Source: Calonectria ilicicola (taxonomy: Eukaryota; Ascomycota; Sordariomycetes; Hypocreales; Nectriaceae). From it: a stretch of 64,000 nt of DNA. A program made the position numbers and the translations under genes. The notes under the pieces were generated by a model. It was not told where the DNA came from. It searched no databases and saw nothing but the letters and a program-made list of their open reading frames with translations. Location of the stretch: assembly GCA_020809705.1 (NCBI GenBank), contig CP085831.1:3410001-3474000 (forward strand). Direction: 5' to 3'. This document shows positions 22,238 through 32,552 of this stretch, piece by piece (positions within the stretch are counted from its first letter, which is position 1; the number at the start of each line of letters is the position of its first letter).

Positions 22238-25200
22238 ATGCGAGAAAAGTCTAACAAATTGTTTTTGGACGCGGGCCCCAATGCTCATAGTCCGAAACGT
22301 GAAGGACTCTGGCTGGGCGGGCTGAAAGTGCTTGTCCTTCATGGCCTTGCCTTAGTTGGCTTGACTCATGTGGCATCGTCATTGTGGAAATCCAGTCATG
22401 TGCTCCTGTCTCAGCCTGGGCCAATTTCTTCTGTCACAGTACAGGATATTTACCCAGACACCGACTACCCATTGAGGCCAGCAAAAGAGTCATGGGACAT
22501 TTCAACGTCCTTTCCGTATCCCAGAAACTTGTCGACCAATGTTTCTGAGGGTACGTGGCTTCGCATCGCCACTCATCCACACAAACCAGAGATTGTCTTT
22601 GACATGTTAGGGGACCTCTACTGCATGTCTATAGCTAGTGACAGCGCAGAACCCAGACCGGCCTACGTTATACTGGATGGTATCCCGTATGACAAGGAAG
22701 CTGAATTTTCCAGTGCAGGCGACCAACTGGTGTTTATTTCCGACGCTGGGTACGGGGTTGACAATATCTGGACAATGCCGTACACGCGCTGCGTGGATAT
22801 GGGCAGAAAATCTCAGCAAACGGCTAGAGCTTCCACTGTCCAGCAGACAAATTCGACTTTTCGGTTTTATTCATCGCCCGCCTTTCATCCAACGGGAGAT
22901 AGAATCATCGCAACGAAATGGTTTCTCACGGGAAGGCCGAACGGAGCAGGCGAAATTTGGGAATTCCCGCTGGTGAAAGACGCGCAGCATCTGCCAGAGA
23001 TCTCAGGCAAGAGAATTATCGAGCGCAAGCTGCCGGCCTCATGGTCGAGTGACAAGTACGGCGAAAGCCAGCTAGGCGCTGAACAAGCAAGATACATGCC
23101 CTCAGGCGACGGCATAATCTTCTCTAGACACGTGAAAGACGACGCGTCGGGCAAATTCTCATACAACAAGGATGTGCACGCAGGGATCAATGCAGCGTTC
23201 ATGCTCAACACGACCACTGGAGGTACAACAGAGCTTGTGGCGGCAGCCAGCAGCGCACCCAACAAGCCCGCGAGCCCTGGTGGCGCCAACATGCCTAGGC
23301 TATCGCGAGATGGCAAAACGCTGGCGTTTGTGCGACGCAGCGGAGACGATGAAGTTCTTGCCCTCAAGGATATGCGATCCGGCACAGTGCACTACGCGTG
23401 GGACCAGTTAGCATACGATGTAAGCACTATTCCAGCCTTTATGGGTGCGTACCCCAACTATGGTTGGACGGCTGGTGATGAGGCAATAATTATCTGGTCC
23501 CAGGGTAAGATCTGGAGAGTTCCGATTGCGTTTAACTCGTTGGGAGAAAGGGTTTCTGCCAGTGATGCTGAGCTGCTTCCTTTCGAGGCGACGATTAACA
23601 TTGCCCTGGGGAACACGAGGTACTCAGAGACACATTTGCGGGATCATGAATTAGCGGATCATCGTTGCGAGTATGCGTTTAGGGGCTTGCGCAGCGACTT
23701 TGAAGGGCGTGAAGTCGTGTTCGAAGCCGCCGGTGACAACTACGTCTTCAACACGCAGTCAGCCACTCTCAAAAGTCTTCCAAAACCTCAAGACCTCGAG
23801 TCCTGTTATGCCCCAAGTTTTGTCGCGGGGTCAAGATACTTGATGCAAGCTTGCTGGGACACTCAAAAATTGACGAGCTTTCACCTTGTAGACATGGAAA
23901 ACCGAGAATCTATTCCTCTAGAAGGGGTGCCACGTGGTCGTTATGTCTCCCCTGTCAGTGACGGAGCTAACATAGCGTATGTGCGTACAGGAAAAGACTA
24001 CATGTTTGGCGATGTTGAAGAGACCTTTGGGGATGGCATTTGGATTGGCAGGATCCAACTGCCCGCGAAAGGGCCAGGAATAGCTTCTGTTGCAAACCTC
24101 CACAAAGTCTCAGGACTGGCATTTGACGCCGAGACCCGACTCGATTTAGTCATGGTCGGGGGACGCAGGCAGCTGCTGGTGGAGGGGCCTGGATCTGTTG
24201 TTCATTACGACATTGAGAGCAAGAAGGCTCAGAAGATAGCCACGGGGAAGACATCCGTTGAGATGAGAGTCTCGCTTATGAAGCAAAGCTGGGTTGCTTT
24301 TCGGGACTTCCAACATGTGTGGCTCTCAACCAACCCCATGAAACAGGACAACGGCCTTGGCTCGGTCGTCTGGAGTAAGCCCGGCGACTTCCAAACCCCG
24401 GTTGATCTCGTGCGCTTGTCTGAGTTTGGCGGACATGACGTGGCGTGGAGCGGCGATGGTCGCAAAATATTCTGGCTATTTGGGGCAGATCTCAACATCG
24501 CAGACGTTCGGCGCGTCTCCCAAGCATGTAGGAGCGCGTCCATCGAATCTCGCGATGACGGTGAATGTGCCCAGCCTCATATATCGGTGAAACAACTTCA
24601 CGTTACGTATGAGACAGCTCTCAGCCAACAGAACAAAATCTCTGGTGAGAGACCATTTGCAGTTGTCAACGCGACGCTTGTCAGTATGAGCCAGTCGCTT
24701 CCGAAACTTTTCAGCAATGCGACTGTTGTCGTTCAGCGCGGCGAGATTGTTGCTGTTGGCATTGGGTCTAATATCTCGATACCCGCAGATGCGCAGATTC
24801 TCGACGCCCAAGGCGGTGCAGTTCTTCCTGGCTTTGTGGATGTACATGGGCACTGGGGCGGCTTCCTGTCTCCATACCCGCAGCCTTCGTGGGAAATGGA
24901 GACATTCCTTGGTTACGGTGTAACAACGATACACAACCCCGCGTCAAAGAACGTGGCTGGACCCGTGGAGCGCAACCTGATTGAGAAGGGACGCATGTAC
25001 GGGCCTCGCGTGTATGTCACGGGTGATGTGCTTTACGGTTCCGTGCAACCGCCTGTTTACACCGAGATCAATTCGCGTGCTGATGCGAAGGCGGCTCTGC
25101 TACGCATCAAAGCTGAAGGTGGCGAGACGTCCTTCTCCGTCAAAAACTACCAGCTGTCGGCGAGATCGGCCCGGCAGAGACTCTTGTTGGAAGCTGCTGA

Positions 25201-25936
25201 GTTGGACATGCTCGTAGTACCCGAGGGTGGCTGGTCATTTGACTGGGGGCTCACCTATTTCATCGACGGTTATACATCTCAAGAGCACCCACTTCCCATC
25301 CCAGAGCTATACGACGATGTTCTCTCTCTTGTGGCTGCTAGCGGGAGCTCATACACACCTATCGCCGTCATGAACTACGGCGGTATTTTCGGTCAGCATT
25401 GGATTCACCAGAAGTTTGACATTCCCTTAGACTCCAAATTGCAGCGTTACGTTAAGCACGATATTTTGGAAAGCTTGACTGAGGTGAAACAGGCACCCAA
25501 CAGCTCTTATCTTTTCTTCAACACTACAATTTCCACTGCAAAGCTTGCCAGCCGTGGTGTACGCACAAATATTGGGGCTCATGGTGAACAGCCCATTGGC
25601 TTTCTGTTCCATAGCGAGATGCTCATGATGTCGCTCGGGGGACAGAAACCCTACGACGTGCTGAAGCATGCTACCATAGGCGGCGCAACATCCCTTGGAC
25701 TAGCCTCGTCAATTGGATCTATTGAAGTTGGTAAGTTGGCCGATTTGGTCATTTATCCTCCCGGTATCGATACAATTGAGAAGGTTTGGGATTCCAGCAT
25801 GTACATGAAGTATGTGATGCGGGGTGGTACATTATTTGAGGTCGAGGATGGATTGGTGGAGGTGTGGCCAAGGGCAGGACGGCGGCAGAGCAGGCCTTAT
25901 TTCAACCCAGATGAAAGTGTCAAAGGTCATTCATAA
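22238..25936 (+). CDS. TolB-propeller/amidohydrolase fusion protein, membrane-anchored
   Basis: A single uninterrupted exon of 1232 residues. Residues about 27-52 form one hydrophobic segment (VLVLHGLALVGLTHVASSLW) after a basic start, so a type II anchor or uncleaved signal is likely. Residues about 90-790 are TolB/WD40-like propeller blades (repeats such as FSSAGDQLVFISD, MPRLSRDGKTLAFVR, DVAWSGDGRKIFWLF). Residues about 810-1215 form an amidohydrolase: ILDAQGGAVLPGFVDVHGHWG holds the HxH pair, NIGAHGE a further metal His, and SIEVGKLADLVIYPP the C-terminal composite domain. The architecture is known from bacterial secreted hydrolases. It probably acts outside the cytosol on peptides or cyclic amides, while the divergent partner acts inside; that division is inferred. 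Lack of introns is notable beside multi-intron neighbours. Confidence 0.9.
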   Translation: MREKSNKLFLDAGPNAHSPKREGLWLGGLKVLVLHGLALVGLTHVASSLWKSSHVLLSQPGPISSVTVQDIYPDTDYPLRPAKESWDISTSFPYPRNLSTNVSEGTWLRIATHPHKPEIVFDMLGDLYCMSIASDSAEPRPAYVILDGIPYDKEAEFSSAGDQLVFISDAGYGVDNIWTMPYTRCVDMGRKSQQTARASTVQQTNSTFRFYSSPAFHPTGDRIIATKWFLTGRPNGAGEIWEFPLVKDAQHLPEISGKRIIERKLPASWSSDKYGESQLGAEQARYMPSGDGIIFSRHVKDDASGKFSYNKDVHAGINAAFMLNTTTGGTTELVAAASSAPNKPASPGGANMPRLSRDGKTLAFVRRSGDDEVLALKDMRSGTVHYAWDQLAYDVSTIPAFMGAYPNYGWTAGDEAIIIWSQGKIWRVPIAFNSLGERVSASDAELLPFEATINIALGNTRYSETHLRDHELADHRCEYAFRGLRSDFEGREVVFEAAGDNYVFNTQSATLKSLPKPQDLESCYAPSFVAGSRYLMQACWDTQKLTSFHLVDMENRESIPLEGVPRGRYVSPVSDGANIAYVRTGKDYMFGDVEETFGDGIWIGRIQLPAKGPGIASVANLHKVSGLAFDAETRLDLVMVGGRRQLLVEGPGSVVHYDIESKKAQKIATGKTSVEMRVSLMKQSWVAFRDFQHVWLSTNPMKQDNGLGSVVWSKPGDFQTPVDLVRLSEFGGHDVAWSGDGRKIFWLFGADLNIADVRRVSQACRSASIESRDDGECAQPHISVKQLHVTYETALSQQNKISGERPFAVVNATLVSMSQSLPKLFSNATVVVQRGEIVAVGIGSNISIPADAQILDAQGGAVLPGFVDVHGHWGGFLSPYPQPSWEMETFLGYGVTTIHNPASKNVAGPVERNLIEKGRMYGPRVYVTGDVLYGSVQPPVYTEINSRADAKAALLRIKAEGGETSFSVKNYQLSARSARQRLLLEAAELDMLVVPEGGWSFDWGLTYFIDGYTSQEHPLPIPELYDDVLSLVAASGSSYTPIAVMNYGGIFGQHWIHQKFDIPLDSKLQRYVKHDILESLTEVKQAPNSSYLFFNTTISTAKLASRGVRTNIGAHGEQPIGFLFHSEMLMMSLGGQKPYDVLKHATIGGATSLGLASSIGSIEVGKLADLVIYPPGIDTIEKVWDSSMYMKYVMRGGTLFEVEDGLVEVWPRAGRRQSRPYFNPDESVKGHS

Positions 25937-25995
25937 ACATGCAAAGGTCCCAGGCAAGCCATGTCCTGTATACATGAATAGATTGAGATGAACCG

Positions 25996-28197
25996 CTATA
26001 AAGCAGCTGTGATCATCATTGGGTCTCCAGTGCTAGAGTGCCACTCTGCTTGCCACTCTCGGATGAAAAGTCGGGCGAGTTGCAAATGGCCATTCCTAAC
26101 CGTGTTTAATACCGCTGTCTCTCCTCTAGAATTAGTCTTATTGACATCAAAGTTGTACGTTTTGACTAGCGCGCGGCATATATCCTCACTCCCGCCCACC
26201 GCAGCTGCATGCAGGTAATTCTCCCTCTTTTGAGTTAGAAATGTCTTTCCCTGCGGCGTTGCGGCCAAGATAGTAAATATGTGATGATGTCCGCTTTCAA
26301 TTGTACAATAGAGCGGGGTTCTATTGTTTTCGCGCCCAGCCGCTGCCAAATCAGCGTCAAAGTCGAGCAGCAGCTTCACAATTCTTTCATCGCCGACGTG
26401 GCAAGCTGCATGAAAAGGTGTATAGTTTTTAAGACCCCAGTGTTGGTTGACAGGATGTCGATAATGGAATGGATTGAAAAAACGCTGCATTTTGCTCGGC
26501 CGATCTCCAAGCAGGCGCTTTGCCAAATGGAAGAGGCCTTTATCGCAAGCCATATAAAGCACTGGTCCTACCTCGCTTGGAAGGCGGGAGCAGACACGGC
26601 CGAGAATCACCCTAGGCTCCCATTCATCATCGAAAAAACCCTTGTTTCGTTGTATAATGTGGTCAATGTCGTTCTCTAAATGAGCAAAGTGCAGTGGCCA
26701 ATTGTCGAGAGCGTAGTCGAAGAAGGACTCGAGTTGACTGCGATATGCGAAACGTCTAAATAGCATGACATCTTTGCAGCCGATGTCGTTGATATACTCA
26801 ATCAACCGATTGGTGATCTTCTGATGACCAACAACACTATCAATGGCATACGAATTCTTGCACCCAAGGAGAAAGTCCTTGGCACTCTGATGCACCAATG
26901 TAACATGTTCTCCTCCATATATGCCGCATTCTTTTTCTATTTGAAGCATATGGCCGCAAGACCGCACACGATCGCGGCAAATCTCTATTCGATTTAGCCC
27001 ATTTGAATTATCTTGAATATTTGTCGCTTCGCAAATGTCAGAAAGGCGGAGCGGATGATGGGCTAGTGTGATCCAAGTTAGAATCTCACTCACGGCCTCC
27101 TGTTTATCGGGTTCGATTTTGGATAAAATTTGTGCATATACTGCGTCTAAACCTTTTGGAAGCTCCCATAAGGCTGCTTCGAGATCCTCAGCAGCTTTCT
27201 CCTCCAGGTCCTGCGATACGAAGCTGACCCATAAGAATGTGCCCTGCGATTGTTGGTCAAACACGCGTTCAATTTGGCGATGCAATTTGGTGCCAATGAT
27301 TTTCTTTCTCTGCGCAATATCACGCGCTCTTTGAGAAATGTATCGCCTCACGTCGATCTTTGATGCATCGTCATCATCAATCCGTATTTTCAAGAAGGTT
27401 GAGAGACATTCCTGAATCCGTCTTGGATGTTCTCTGCTGAGCAGGATAAGCTTTAGTTTTTGCGTAAAATTGTCCCGTTTTCCTTTAAAATGAAGGCTAA
27501 TTTTAGCTAACAGCCTTTTTTGGGATTCCGCATCACATTCATCAAACCCGTCGATGATGCAATATATTGTTTGGTAGTGTGTATTCTGTATCATGGAAAT
27601 GAAAACTCCCCACAGGTTCTCAAAGGACGAATCGTCAAAGATACCATCCTTTTGAGTCTCCCATTGCGATACTAGAGTATCTGTCCCTAAAGAATTCGTT
27701 TCCGACAGTTCATATTTAACTATTTGATACATTAGCCCTCGAAGGATGCTGACGGCCGAACTCTGTTTTGGCTCCCTCTGGTCGCAGAAGAAGAAAGTAG
27801 TAATAGCGTTGGAGTTTTTGCAATATTCTTCATGAATTTGAGAGAGGTAAATGGCCATGAAGGTCTTTCCCTTGCCTGGACCACCGGATATCCACAACAA
27901 ATTGTGCGAGGCTTCTCCCCATTTCCGATACTGTTCGTTGTATTCAATCCATTTACAGGTATTGGCGGTTCGGCTCCCCTTTTCAGTAATTATTCGGGAG
28001 CGGTCAGCTACCGGATCTGTGCAAAAGAGGGACTTGATACAAGCATTCCTCTTCGATTCATCATATTTGCCGTAGTTGTGGTTGATGTTGATAGTGGCCT
28101 GGTTCGTCGCCGTCATACCTGCAATGACATTATGTCCGGACACGGGGCCGCGGAACATAGTAAGCCACTGGCCCCGTCCTGCAGGTTGGTTTGCCAT
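25996..28197 (-). CDS. NACHT-ankyrin (NLR-like) protein
   Basis: A fungal STAND NTPase of 733 residues in one exon. Residues 1-50 are a short Asn/Gly-rich lead (SGHNVIAGMTATNQ). The NACHT domain starts near 85 with the P-loop ISGGPGKGKTF and Walker B IYCIIDGFDEC; a winged-helix-like region follows, then about four ankyrin repeats from about residue 595 (TPFHAACHVGDERIVKLLLD, NRTPLYCTIESGHHHI, NYLHAAAVGGSEDICRALV, GETAVLNTVRNGHLQLARLF). Such proteins oligomerise on ligand binding and are linked to heterokaryon incompatibility and defence. It does not belong obviously to the neighbouring cluster; its 3' end is only about 60 bp from the TolB-amidohydrolase stop. Confidence 0.9.
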   Translation of the reverse strand: MANQPAGRGQWLTMFRGPVSGHNVIAGMTATNQATININHNYGKYDESKRNACIKSLFCTDPVADRSRIITEKGSRTANTCKWIEYNEQYRKWGEASHNLLWISGGPGKGKTFMAIYLSQIHEEYCKNSNAITTFFFCDQREPKQSSAVSILRGLMYQIVKYELSETNSLGTDTLVSQWETQKDGIFDDSSFENLWGVFISMIQNTHYQTIYCIIDGFDECDAESQKRLLAKISLHFKGKRDNFTQKLKLILLSREHPRRIQECLSTFLKIRIDDDDASKIDVRRYISQRARDIAQRKKIIGTKLHRQIERVFDQQSQGTFLWVSFVSQDLEEKAAEDLEAALWELPKGLDAVYAQILSKIEPDKQEAVSEILTWITLAHHPLRLSDICEATNIQDNSNGLNRIEICRDRVRSCGHMLQIEKECGIYGGEHVTLVHQSAKDFLLGCKNSYAIDSVVGHQKITNRLIEYINDIGCKDVMLFRRFAYRSQLESFFDYALDNWPLHFAHLENDIDHIIQRNKGFFDDEWEPRVILGRVCSRLPSEVGPVLYMACDKGLFHLAKRLLGDRPSKMQRFFNPFHYRHPVNQHWGLKNYTPFHAACHVGDERIVKLLLDFDADLAAAGRENNRTPLYCTIESGHHHIFTILAATPQGKTFLTQKRENYLHAAAVGGSEDICRALVKTYNFDVNKTNSRGETAVLNTVRNGHLQLARLFIREWQAEWHSSTGDPMMITAAL

Positions 28198-28824
28198 CTC
28201 ATGTTCCCGAGGACTATTGTCTCAAATGCATTGATGTTCGGAATATGCGACCTTTTTTTTTTCATCCCGCCAGGGTGATCACAAGCGGAAGCGCCTCATT
28301 TAAGGGAGGCGACTACTGACGCTAGCCACCAATCGAAGTGTCTCTCCTCGCCAAGACATACATGGGTCGCCACTCCATCATCCAATAAGAAATATCTTTG
28401 GAAGCGTGGCGTTTGATGCGGAAGGATCATCGCTTCGCGTTGCAATCGACGCGTCGAAAACTCAGCGCAGAGTTGGTTCGCGTCAGATCGGACGAATAGT
28501 TCTCGGGCTGCATAGCCAGAGCAGATGACAGTTCCTAAATTCGAAACCAATAGGGCAACACAAGCATGGATTCAGTCAGCCAACAGGAAGCTAGAGATTG
28601 TACGAAACTATCGCTCAGAGGATCTCGATACATCGAAATCCTCATACACCCGTGGCCAAAGCCACGCCCTTCCTTCACCATTAAGAAAGGTCCATTGAGA
28701 AAATAATATTAGGATGGTCCAACGGCGAAATTCACATAGAAGCCCACATTTCATGCACCAATTTTTCTCTAATAACTAAAAATGAAATTACCGCATCAAT
28801 CCTCGTAATGGCTAATGGTTTTGT
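28198..28824. other. Intergenic region
   Basis: Upstream of the NACHT gene and downstream of the rhodanese gene. The minus-strand frame 28296-28550 reads plausibly but has no ATG start after the preceding stop, so it is at best a remnant. A T9 run lies at 28253-28261. Confidence 0.4.
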
Positions 28825-30411
28825 CTATTGAGACATGTTGCGGACAACGTGGAAACACGCCACACCATCATTCGCGACCTGGGCCACAAGCCCATGCTCC
28901 CAATCAATATATGCCTGCATATCTTTTTCGGCGTTTTCAGTCCCTTCGTATGGGCGCTTGTACACATCAATGGGCTCCGATAGCCAACGCTGTTCTGTTT
29001 CCAGTGCATGACCCGCTGCCTTCCAGGCCTGAGTGCCCCCGCTGAGATAAAAAACCTCCCGCGAGGAATTACTGAGGGCTCCACGTGCGTGTTCAACATT
29101 TATAGCTGCAACATTTCCATCAGGTGACGTGAGTACAATAGGACCACTGGTTGGAATAGCGTTCAAGTCGCGAGCAAGTTCTGGGCCGGAGGCGAACCAT
29201 GCGCCTGGAATGTGACCCTTCCGATAGACGGGACTGCGGGCAAGGTCCACAATGGTTGCGTCTCCGAGTGTTTTCAGGCCTTCGACTGTCACAGCACTGG
29301 AGCTTGGTGCATGCCAAGTGGGTTGTTCGACTTGAGGCGAAACTTCAGGTATCGAGGCACCTTCTTCAAGCATATGAACATCCCATCCCAGCTGATGCAG
29401 CCAGCTTGCCGTCATGAGCGCTCTCACTCCGTCGGTGTCGTACAAGACAATGCGAGCACCTCTCACGCCAATCCATTCGTCGGTGGCTTGGACGAGCTGG
29501 CCGCCAGGAGCAGAGAGGAAACCGTCAGGGTGGCCCTCGGCAAATTCCTTTGGATCCCTGACGTCCAACAGGTAAAGAGTCCTGGTTTCTGCCGATGCTA
29601 TAAATTGCTGGAGTTTTTGGGTATCAATGACAGATACGCCCACATGTTTGGCCCATGCCCTGGCATGCTGTCGAGCCTTTTGCACAGCTTCCACTGATGG
29701 CTGCCCGACTCGTTCAACTTTGCCCTTGTCAAGCTCAAAGCCTGCAAGAGTCCAACCAATGGTTCCATTTTCAAGAGCAACAACTTTATTGCGGACCCCT
29801 GCGTTTACCAGCGACTGCGTACCAACGATACTACGGGTTCGCCCCGCGCAGTGCACAATGACGGTTGTACTTGGGTCGGGTGCCGCCTCGAATAATCGGT
29901 ACAAAAGCTCACCACCAGGACAACTTTGTCCACGGGGGATGCTCATCGTGTGGTATTCCTCATATCTTCTAGCATCCAGGACCACCACGTCTTTTTCATT
30001 CTCCAGGACATGCTTGATTTCACGGGCAGGCATGGACGGGGTGTGTCGGATCGCCTCAACGAGCTCGCCAAAAGCCTTTGACGGTGCATTTACATCCCGA
30101 TACACTTCACCCACCAGTGCGTAGCCCGACAAACCACCATCCAGGATTGACACGTCCCGATAACCAATCGCCAGTATGCGTGCCGCCGCCCGCTCGACAT
30201 AACCTTCTCCATCATCATACACAACTATGGGCGCAGACAGTCTCGGAACCAAGGCCGGTAACTTGTCTTCAATCTCGGACACCGGCACAGTCAGTGCGAA
30301 AAACGGATGAGCTTCTGCGTACGGCCCCTCTTCTCTCACATCCAACAACGCGATTTCCTCGCGATTTGCCCAGTGACGGCGCAACTCTTGGGCAGTTATT
30401 GTTTTAGCCAT
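28825..30411 (-). CDS. Four-domain rhodanese-like sulfurtransferase
   Basis: Intronless, 528 residues, four rhodanese modules: about 1-105, 125-230, 265-355 and 375-475. Only module 2 has a catalytic Cys loop (VIVHCAGRTRS), preceded by the DARRYEEYHTMSIPRG start. The loops of modules 1, 3 and 4 read VYDDGEG, LYDTDGV and LTSPDGN, with no Cys, so they are structural or binding copies. Single-Cys, four-module rhodaneses are known mainly from bacteria; together with the lack of introns and higher GC third positions this suggests transfer from a bacterium. The probable role is persulfide transfer in the cytosol. Head-to-head with the Zn2Cys6 gene at 31317. Confidence 0.9.
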   Translation of the reverse strand: MAKTITAQELRRHWANREEIALLDVREEGPYAEAHPFFALTVPVSEIEDKLPALVPRLSAPIVVYDDGEGYVERAAARILAIGYRDVSILDGGLSGYALVGEVYRDVNAPSKAFGELVEAIRHTPSMPAREIKHVLENEKDVVVLDARRYEEYHTMSIPRGQSCPGGELLYRLFEAAPDPSTTVIVHCAGRTRSIVGTQSLVNAGVRNKVVALENGTIGWTLAGFELDKGKVERVGQPSVEAVQKARQHARAWAKHVGVSVIDTQKLQQFIASAETRTLYLLDVRDPKEFAEGHPDGFLSAPGGQLVQATDEWIGVRGARIVLYDTDGVRALMTASWLHQLGWDVHMLEEGASIPEVSPQVEQPTWHAPSSSAVTVEGLKTLGDATIVDLARSPVYRKGHIPGAWFASGPELARDLNAIPTSGPIVLTSPDGNVAAINVEHARGALSNSSREVFYLSGGTQAWKAAGHALETEQRWLSEPIDVYKRPYEGTENAEKDMQAYIDWEHGLVAQVANDGVACFHVVRNMSQ

Positions 30412-31316
30412 GTCTCATAGGTTGGAGTAAATGGTGGACAATTTTAGATAGCAGGAACAAAAATAAGATGAATCAAGGTTCTGGTCTGGACATGATCAAG
30501 TCCGTGATTGTTGTGAAATTGAGCTACAAGGCACGACATATTTCGCGGGGTTGCCAAGGCCCGATTTCGAGATGGTCTAGCATCTGGATGACAAAGCTTC
30601 ACCATGAGAGACATCCATTTCGACATGTTCGGACCATTTTACCCCACAGCGGTCGAATTGTGGAGAAATGGTCCGCGATTTGAACGCCAACATCGACGCG
30701 TCCTTTATGCCCCTCATACATGGCTGGCCTTGAAGCGGCCCAGCGTTATTCTAATGAGGCCATTTTCCTCCTGATTTTGAACTTCAACGGTTCAAAGGTA
30801 AGTGAGCGAATCTATTCAGGCAAAAGCCATGATGCATGACTTGTTATGGAACCATATTCCAAAAGCGCTCGCTGAGGACGCGCTGGCCATCAAGACTTAC
30901 CCTATAGAGTTGAATTATGACCGTCTCAACCAAATGAGCCCGGTACAATCTATTTAACTTTTAGGCGGTCGAATGATTTCAATTTGATAGTTATGATTCA
31001 GGTAGCCAAGTGTCATTGGCATTGAATTAAGGCTCTTTACAATGGGTAGAGAACGTGTCGAGTAGCCAATCAGTCATGGTCAACCAACCACAGGTCGACT
31101 CATTAAGCTGTATTCTACTGCACCTTACTACATCTCATGATCTCTGTGTCTGGAAATAGCTGGAAATAAACACCAGATCAAGTCTATCTCCGTGTTTTGA
31201 TCAAATCAGCTTTCGTGAGATCCCACTCGGTCGCGGAACCCACATAGCGCCATCGCCCCACTCATATTCGTCATCCGAGATTGTATCAGAATTGGAGTTG
31301 CCGAGAGAGTAGAATC
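30412..31316. promoter_or_regulatory. Shared upstream region of rhodanese and Zn2Cys6 genes
   Basis: A 0.9-kb divergent region. It should contain both promoters. I found no paired CGG operator and no RNA or repeat. Small frames at 30444-30683 are not protein-like. Confidence 0.45.
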
Positions 31317-32552
31317 ATGGAGATGGCAATGAGTACCATACGGCAAAAGCGAAAATCGTGCGAAGCGTGCCGTGAGCTCTCCCATTAATTAATCCCATAG
31401 CAACTACCCGATTGCTGACAATGGCCTTTTCCCCCATCAGGAGCACGAAAACTGAGATGCTCGGGGAAAGAAACTGGATGTTCCCGATGCGTGCACCTCG
31501 GCCTTGTCTGCAAATTCCATGAAAAAGGAAGGCCAGGAAGGCCCCGGAAATGGTTGCAGATTGAACATCAACAAGTTCAGAAAAATATTCAGATGAATGA
31601 CCAGAGTGATTCGCGCCAAAGCGATTCAGACCTTCAGCAAACTGGCAGTACCCCGCTATCGATTTCTGCTGAAGAGTCGTCTATAGCTACGTGCGGCTCT
31701 GTCGATTTCTTGCCAGTGGTGTCGCAAGAATGGACTTCATCGGAAGGCGGTGATATATTTTTCAACCAAGACGAATTTGGCACGCTGCCACTCCTTCACT
31801 TCACCACGACCGAGCAGTTGGATTCCTTGCCTCTTGAACCTTTCCGGAACTGTTTGTCCAATGGCCGGCATAACACAGTTCCCGCAGAGTTGTCATCCAA
31901 CGCATCGATAGCATCAGCTAGTCTGCAACAGTCCTGTGATTGTACGAAAAGAGTATTCGGCATTATTCGATCGCTGAAAAGTGGTCAAGTGTCGCATAGC
32001 ACTGTTGGCACGCTGCGCTTGGGTGCTGACCTTGCAGATAAGCTCTTGGCATGCCCTATCTGTTACGATGTCACCAAGCCTCCACGCATTACTCTGCAGA
32101 ATGTACTTCTCGTCGGTCGACTCTTTCTTGAGGTGACGGCTGGTTATATGAGATACTTGAAATGGCTCAAAGAACACTGCACTAGCACAGCGGGGAAGAA
32201 TACGTGCGATGCAGTGTATCTTATCCCTGGCGCAGATTTAGGCTCAGCGCTCGGCTTCAAGCTTTCAAGCGACAAGTTCTATGAGGTTATCGTGCACGGT
32301 TTACAAAGTGATGCCGAACAACTCTCGGAGTTGGGAAGCAAATTTGCGTTGAGGCAGCACAACCGTCATCTCATCGGTCATGAGGCGTGTCCAGACTCGG
32401 ATGGACATTGTTGGAAGGAAAAGGGCGATATTGATCCCGACCCATCCGATATTTGTCCTCAGAGCCCTGCAGCTAGAACATTAACGCCTTGTTACCGGAT
32501 AGTTGATGAGGCTAGATCAAAGATTAAAGAATTTAAAGACGCTGTGACATGA
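31317..32552 (+). CDS. Short Zn2Cys6 transcription factor, AflR-like layout
   Basis: Two exons: ATG at 31317 to 31371 and 31441-32552, with an intron (donor GTGAGC, acceptor CATCAG) inside the zinc cluster. The join gives KSCEACRARKLRC, then GCSRC and GLVCKF, six Cys, followed by a basic GRPGRPRK stretch. Total of about 388 residues. The Ser/Thr-rich centre and the C-terminal Cys-bearing helical part (LLACPICYD...RITLQNVLLVGRLFLEV) resemble the layout of AflR-type regulators. No fungal_trans domain is present. It sits between the rhodanese and TPR genes, so it is a candidate regulator of that group. Confidence 0.82.

Noticed and set aside
22885..23385. 166-codon minus-strand open frame
   Set aside because: Antisense shadow of the TolB-amidohydrolase gene, kept open by its codon bias.
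28296..28550. Minus-strand frame that reads smoothly
   Set aside because: No ATG after the preceding in-frame stop and no known motif; at most a remnant, so not listed as a gene.
29627..30124. 165-codon plus-strand open frame
   Set aside because: Antisense shadow of the rhodanese gene.
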